Source: CAYSAA01 sp964428905 (GTDB lineage Bacteria; Atribacterota; Phoenicimicrobiia; Phoenicimicrobiales; Stramentimicrobiaceae). Taken from it: a stretch of 8,224 nucleotides of DNA. The stretch lies in assembly GCA_964428905.1 (NCBI GenBank), contig CAYSAA010000221.1, positions 1-8,224 of the forward strand. The letters run 5' to 3'. Every line of letters starts with the position of its first letter. Position 1 is the stretch's first letter. A program made the position numbers and the translations under genes. The notes beneath the pieces were generated by a model. It worked only from the letters and a program-made list of their open reading frames with translations. It was not told the origin of the DNA and searched no databases. This document shows positions 5,836 to 8,224 of the stretch, one piece after another.

Positions 5836-6858
5836 ATGGACATGAAATATTTCGACTACGAGTTGCCTCCCGGGTATATTGCCCAGGAACCACTGTTAGA
5901 TAGAGATAAAAGTAAATTAATGATTCTTGACAAGGCAACCGGATCAGTACAGCATAGAAAATTTTATCACATTGTAGATTTCTTACAAACCGGAGATCTT
6001 CTGGTATTAAATAATAGTAAAGTATTACCTGTTCGTTTACATGGCTATAAAAAGAAGACCGGAGGAGGAATTGAAGCTCTTCTTATTCAGTCTTTATCGG
6101 ATTATCAATGGAATGTTTTATTGAAACCCGGAAAAAGAATTCATTGTGGAACAGAAATCATTTTTTCTCCTCAATTAACAGCGGAAGTTGTTAGTAAAGA
6201 TGAAAAAGAAGGAATTTACTTAATCAATATGAAAGCTGAAGGTAATTTTCATGAGATATTACATAAAATCGGTAAAATGCCCACACCACCCTATATCAAA
6301 AAAGAGTTAGTCAAGTCATCTTTTTATCAAACTGTTTATGCTTCTGAGGAAGGTTCCATTGCAGCGCCTACGGCTGGTTTTCATTTTACGAAGGGACTCA
6401 TGAATGTTATAGAGAAAAAAGGCATAAAAATACTTTTTTTAACCCTTCATATTGGTAGAGGTACTTTTGAAAAGATGAGAACTAATCAGGTAGAAAATCA
6501 TAAAATGAAATCAGAATTGTATACGATATCTGCTATAAGTGCAAAAGTAATTAATCAAGCAATAAAAGATAACCATAGGATTGTTGGAGTAGGGACATCA
6601 GTAACACGGGCTCTGGAATCTTCTTTTCATCAAAATAAAGTTATAATGGGAACGCATTGGACTGATTTATTTATTTATCCGGGTTATCAGTTCCAGGTGG
6701 TAAAAGCCCTTATTACCAATTTCCATCTCCCCAGATCAACACCGCTAATGCTGGCATCTGCATTTGCCGGAAAAGATAATTTATTAAATGCCTATCGTGA
6801 AGCGATTCAAGAGAAATATCGTTTCTACAGTTTCGGAGATGCTATGTTTATTATATGA
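5836..6858 (+). CDS. queA: S-adenosylmethionine:tRNA ribosyltransferase-isomerase
   Basis: QueA transfers and rearranges the ribosyl group of S-adenosylmethionine onto preQ1 at position 34 of GUN-anticodon tRNAs, making epoxyqueuosine. The 340-residue protein has the usual length. It shows FDYELPPGYIAQEP (6-19), LLVLNNSKVLPVRLHG (55-70), GKMPTPPYI (146-154), the hallmark YQTVYASEEGSIAAPTAGFHFT (164-185), TLHIGRGTF (203-211), VGTSVTRALES (252-262) and LITNFHLPRSTPLMLASAFAG (292-312). The ATG at 5836 follows TGAGG (5825-5829); an ATG two codons later is less well placed. It lies 35 bases after the spoIID-like gene and 74 before tgt, with which it forms a queuosine module. Confidence 0.97.
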   Translation: MDMKYFDYELPPGYIAQEPLLDRDKSKLMILDKATGSVQHRKFYHIVDFLQTGDLLVLNNSKVLPVRLHGYKKKTGGGIEALLIQSLSDYQWNVLLKPGKRIHCGTEIIFSPQLTAEVVSKDEKEGIYLINMKAEGNFHEILHKIGKMPTPPYIKKELVKSSFYQTVYASEEGSIAAPTAGFHFTKGLMNVIEKKGIKILFLTLHIGRGTFEKMRTNQVENHKMKSELYTISAISAKVINQAIKDNHRIVGVGTSVTRALESSFHQNKVIMGTHWTDLFIYPGYQFQVVKALITNFHLPRSTPLMLASAFAGKDNLLNAYREAIQEKYRFYSFGDAMFII

Positions 6859-6898
6859 TGGCCAATAGATATTGTGTGACATAGCCTAAATTGTAAAG

Positions 6899-6922
6899 TA
6901 TTGAATAAATGAGATTTCAATA
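6899..6922 (+). repeat. Inverted repeat TATTGAA-N10-TTCAATA before tgt
   Basis: Exact 7-base arms (6899-6905 and 6916-6922) are separated by ten bases. The dyad ends 10 bases before the tgt ATG, in a leader without a clear Shine-Dalgarno. It may be an operator, a weak RNA hairpin, or chance in AT-rich DNA. Confidence 0.35.
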
Positions 6923-6932
6923 ATATAAAGAT

Positions 6933-8063
6933 ATGACAGTAAAATTTACTATTACCAAAGTAACAGAAGAAAGGGACAATAAAGCCAGATTGGGTCTGCT
7001 TAAGACAAATCATGGTAGGGTAAAAACACCAGTATTTATGCCGGTTGGAACACAAGCTACTATCAAGGGAATGCTTCCCAAAGAAGTAGATAATTTAGGA
7101 TACTCTATTATATTATCCAATGCTTATCATCTATTTTTACGGCCTGGCCATCATTTAATTGCCGAGGCTGGCGGCTTGCATAAATTTATGGGATGGAATA
7201 AAGCGATTTTAACTGATAGTGGTGGTTTTCAGGTTTTTAGCTTAGGTAAAATTAATAAGATTAATGATGAAGGAGTCACTTTTCAGTCTTACATTGATGG
7301 TTCAAAACATTTTATTGGCCCGGAAAAGTTGATGGAGATCCAAATGGCTCTTGGATCTGATATTGCCATGGTTTTTGATCAATGTGCACCTTATCCTTCT
7401 TCCCGATATGAAACAAAAATTGCAGCTGATCGTACCTTCCAATGGGCAAGAAAGTGCTTGACATATCATAATTTAGAACAGCAATCACTATTTGGTATTG
7501 TTCAAGGGGGATTTTTCCCGGATATTCGTAGAGAAAATGCTCTAAAACTAATTGATTTAGAGTTTCCGGGATATGCCCTGGGAGGTTTAAGTGTGGGAGA
7601 ACCAAAATCGTTAATGTATGAGATACTCGAGAGCATAGCTCCCCTGCTACCTGAAAATAAACCCAGATATTTAATGGGGGTTGGAGCACCCCAGTCTATT
7701 TTAGAGGGGGTAGCCAGGGGGATTGATATGTTTGATTGTGTTTTACCAACTAGAAATGGTAGGAATGGCTGTCTTTTTACCCATAACGGAAAAATTTCTA
7801 TTACCAATTCAAAATATAAAGATGATTTATCTCCCATTGATCAGGATTGTCATTGTTATACCTGTCAACATTTTTCAAGAGCTTACCTTAGACACTTATA
7901 TATAGCCAAAGAGATGCTAGCTCCAATACTGGGGACCATACATAACCTTTATTTTATGAATGATCTGATGAATGATATACGAAAGGCTATTTTCGAAAAC
8001 CGTTTTGATTCATTCAGGAAAAAATTTTACAAAGACTACTTTTCTCAGACAAGAGAATCATAA
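6933..8063 (+). CDS. tgt: tRNA-guanine(34) transglycosylase
   Basis: Tgt exchanges guanine 34 of GUN-anticodon tRNAs for preQ1 in bacterial queuosine synthesis. The 376-residue TIM-barrel protein has the normal length. By comparison with the Zymomonas enzyme, Asp95 in TDSGGFQVFSLG (94-105) is the general acid/base, Asp268 in MFDCVLPTRNGRNG (266-279) the nucleophile, and Asp149 with Cys151 (VFDQC) lines the base pocket. GGLSVGEP (217-224) keeps the Val found in bacterial preQ1 enzymes. Zinc is bound by Cys306, Cys308, Cys311 and His337 (CHCYTC, then GTIHN). The adjacent queA supports preQ1 rather than queuine as substrate. The ATG at 6933 lacks a good Shine-Dalgarno, but the protein start fits the family. 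Confidence 0.97.
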   Translation: MTVKFTITKVTEERDNKARLGLLKTNHGRVKTPVFMPVGTQATIKGMLPKEVDNLGYSIILSNAYHLFLRPGHHLIAEAGGLHKFMGWNKAILTDSGGFQVFSLGKINKINDEGVTFQSYIDGSKHFIGPEKLMEIQMALGSDIAMVFDQCAPYPSSRYETKIAADRTFQWARKCLTYHNLEQQSLFGIVQGGFFPDIRRENALKLIDLEFPGYALGGLSVGEPKSLMYEILESIAPLLPENKPRYLMGVGAPQSILEGVARGIDMFDCVLPTRNGRNGCLFTHNGKISITNSKYKDDLSPIDQDCHCYTCQHFSRAYLRHLYIAKEMLAPILGTIHNLYFMNDLMNDIRKAIFENRFDSFRKKFYKDYFSQTRES

Positions 8064-8082
8064 TTATCATACTAAATTAAGA

Positions 8083-8097
8083 TTTTAGAACCTAAAA
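8083..8097 (+). repeat. Small dyad TTTTAG-AAC-CTAAAA after tgt
   Basis: A six-base AT-rich inverted repeat with a 3-base gap lies 20 bases after the tgt stop codon. No T-run follows, so it is at best a weak terminator. It sits just upstream of the yajC promoter (12 bases before the -35) and could also be a binding site or chance. Confidence 0.2.
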
Positions 8098-8108
8098 CGT
8101 GAAAATAT

Positions 8109-8137
8109 TTGATAAAAATAAATTAATTAGGTATAAT
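8109..8137 (+). promoter_or_regulatory. Strong sigma-70-type promoter for yajC
   Basis: TTGATA (-35, 8109-8114) and a perfect TATAAT (-10, 8132-8137) are separated by exactly 17 bases. Transcription would start near 8144, leaving a leader of about 30 bases with the Shine-Dalgarno AGAAAGGTG (8157-8165). This is the closest match to consensus that I found in the window, and it suggests that yajC and any following sec genes are transcribed independently of queA-tgt. Confidence 0.72.
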
Positions 8138-8173
8138 TTAAAAGAATTTTTAAAAAAGAAAGGTGTGGAATAA

Positions 8174-8224
8174 ATGGAAGCCATTCAACAATTTTTGCCC
8201 TTAATTATTATATTTGCCATTTTT
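8174..8224 (+). CDS. yajC: Preprotein translocase subunit YajC, N-terminal fragment
   Basis: Only 17 codons are in the window, ending at its edge without a stop. They translate to MEAIQQFLPLIIIFAIF, which matches the short polar start and beginning of the single membrane helix of YajC, the small inner-membrane partner of SecDF in the Sec translocon. The ATG has a good Shine-Dalgarno (AGAAAGGTG, eight bases upstream) and its own promoter. Position after tgt is the usual one for yajC, which strengthens a call that would be weak from 17 residues alone. secD and secF would be expected next, outside the window. Confidence 0.8.
   Translation, partial: MEAIQQFLPLIIIFAIF

Noticed and set aside
6876..6904. 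Possible promoter GTGACA-17-TATTGA before tgt
   Set aside because: The -35 is good but the -10 matches consensus at only half its positions. Not strong enough to list.
6825..7055. 76-codon minus-strand open frame across the queA-tgt gap
   Set aside because: It is mostly antisense to the 3' end of queA and the 5' end of tgt, with no family resemblance.
7312..7837. Two overlapping minus-strand open frames of 125 and 111 codons
   Set aside because: Both are opposite the conserved tgt sequence and have no recognisable protein features.

Overview
The window is about 8.2 kb of AT-rich bacterial chromosome (roughly one third G+C by eye). It carries the 3' end of a 5S rRNA gene followed by ten protein genes, all on the plus strand: nadE, yebC, ruvC, ruvA, ruvB, a DUF2905 small membrane protein gene, a spoIID/lytB-type gene, queA, tgt, and the first 17 codons of yajC. 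No stretch above 300 bases lacks a gene; the longest gaps are 178 bases (ruvC-ruvA) and 152 bases (ruvA-ruvB). I see no insertion sequence, tRNA, CRISPR array, phage gene or defence gene.

The run yebC-ruvC-ruvA-ruvB-DUF2905-spoIID-queA-tgt-yajC is a familiar conserved neighbourhood in low-GC Clostridia-like bacteria and in deep-branching lineages such as Atribacterota. Together with the SpoIID-family protein and the AT-rich codon use, it suggests such an organism. The sequence alone does not fix the phylum.

Layout. (1) Bases 1-823: the 5S rRNA tail and nadE, whose Shine-Dalgarno begins about 10 bases after the 5S gene, so nadE may ride on the rRNA operon. A hairpin terminator follows nadE. 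(2) Bases 871-2162: a promoter whose -35 lies inside that terminator, then yebC and ruvC; ruvC starts at TTG with its Shine-Dalgarno overlapping the yebC stop codon. (3) Bases 2163-4372: ruvA and ruvB, separated from ruvC and from each other by unusually long leaders containing perfect inverted repeats, then DUF2905. (4) Bases 4436-8063: spoIID-like, queA and tgt. (5) Bases 8109-8224: a near-consensus promoter and the start of yajC.

Function. RuvA and RuvB form the Holliday-junction branch-migration motor and RuvC the resolvase, so the full RuvABC set is here. QueA and Tgt act in queuosine modification of tRNA: Tgt inserts preQ1 at position 34 and QueA then adds the epoxycyclopentane ring. 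The SpoIID-like protein is a predicted exported peptidoglycan lytic transglycosylase. YajC belongs to the Sec translocon accessory complex, and secD/secF usually follow it. NadE makes NAD+ with ammonia as nitrogen donor.

I did not find a new biological system. The window is a conserved housekeeping block. The points worth a second look are regulatory and architectural: the rRNA-nadE junction, the terminator/promoter overlap, the dyads before ruvA, ruvB and tgt, and a charged insertion that splits the SpoIID domain.
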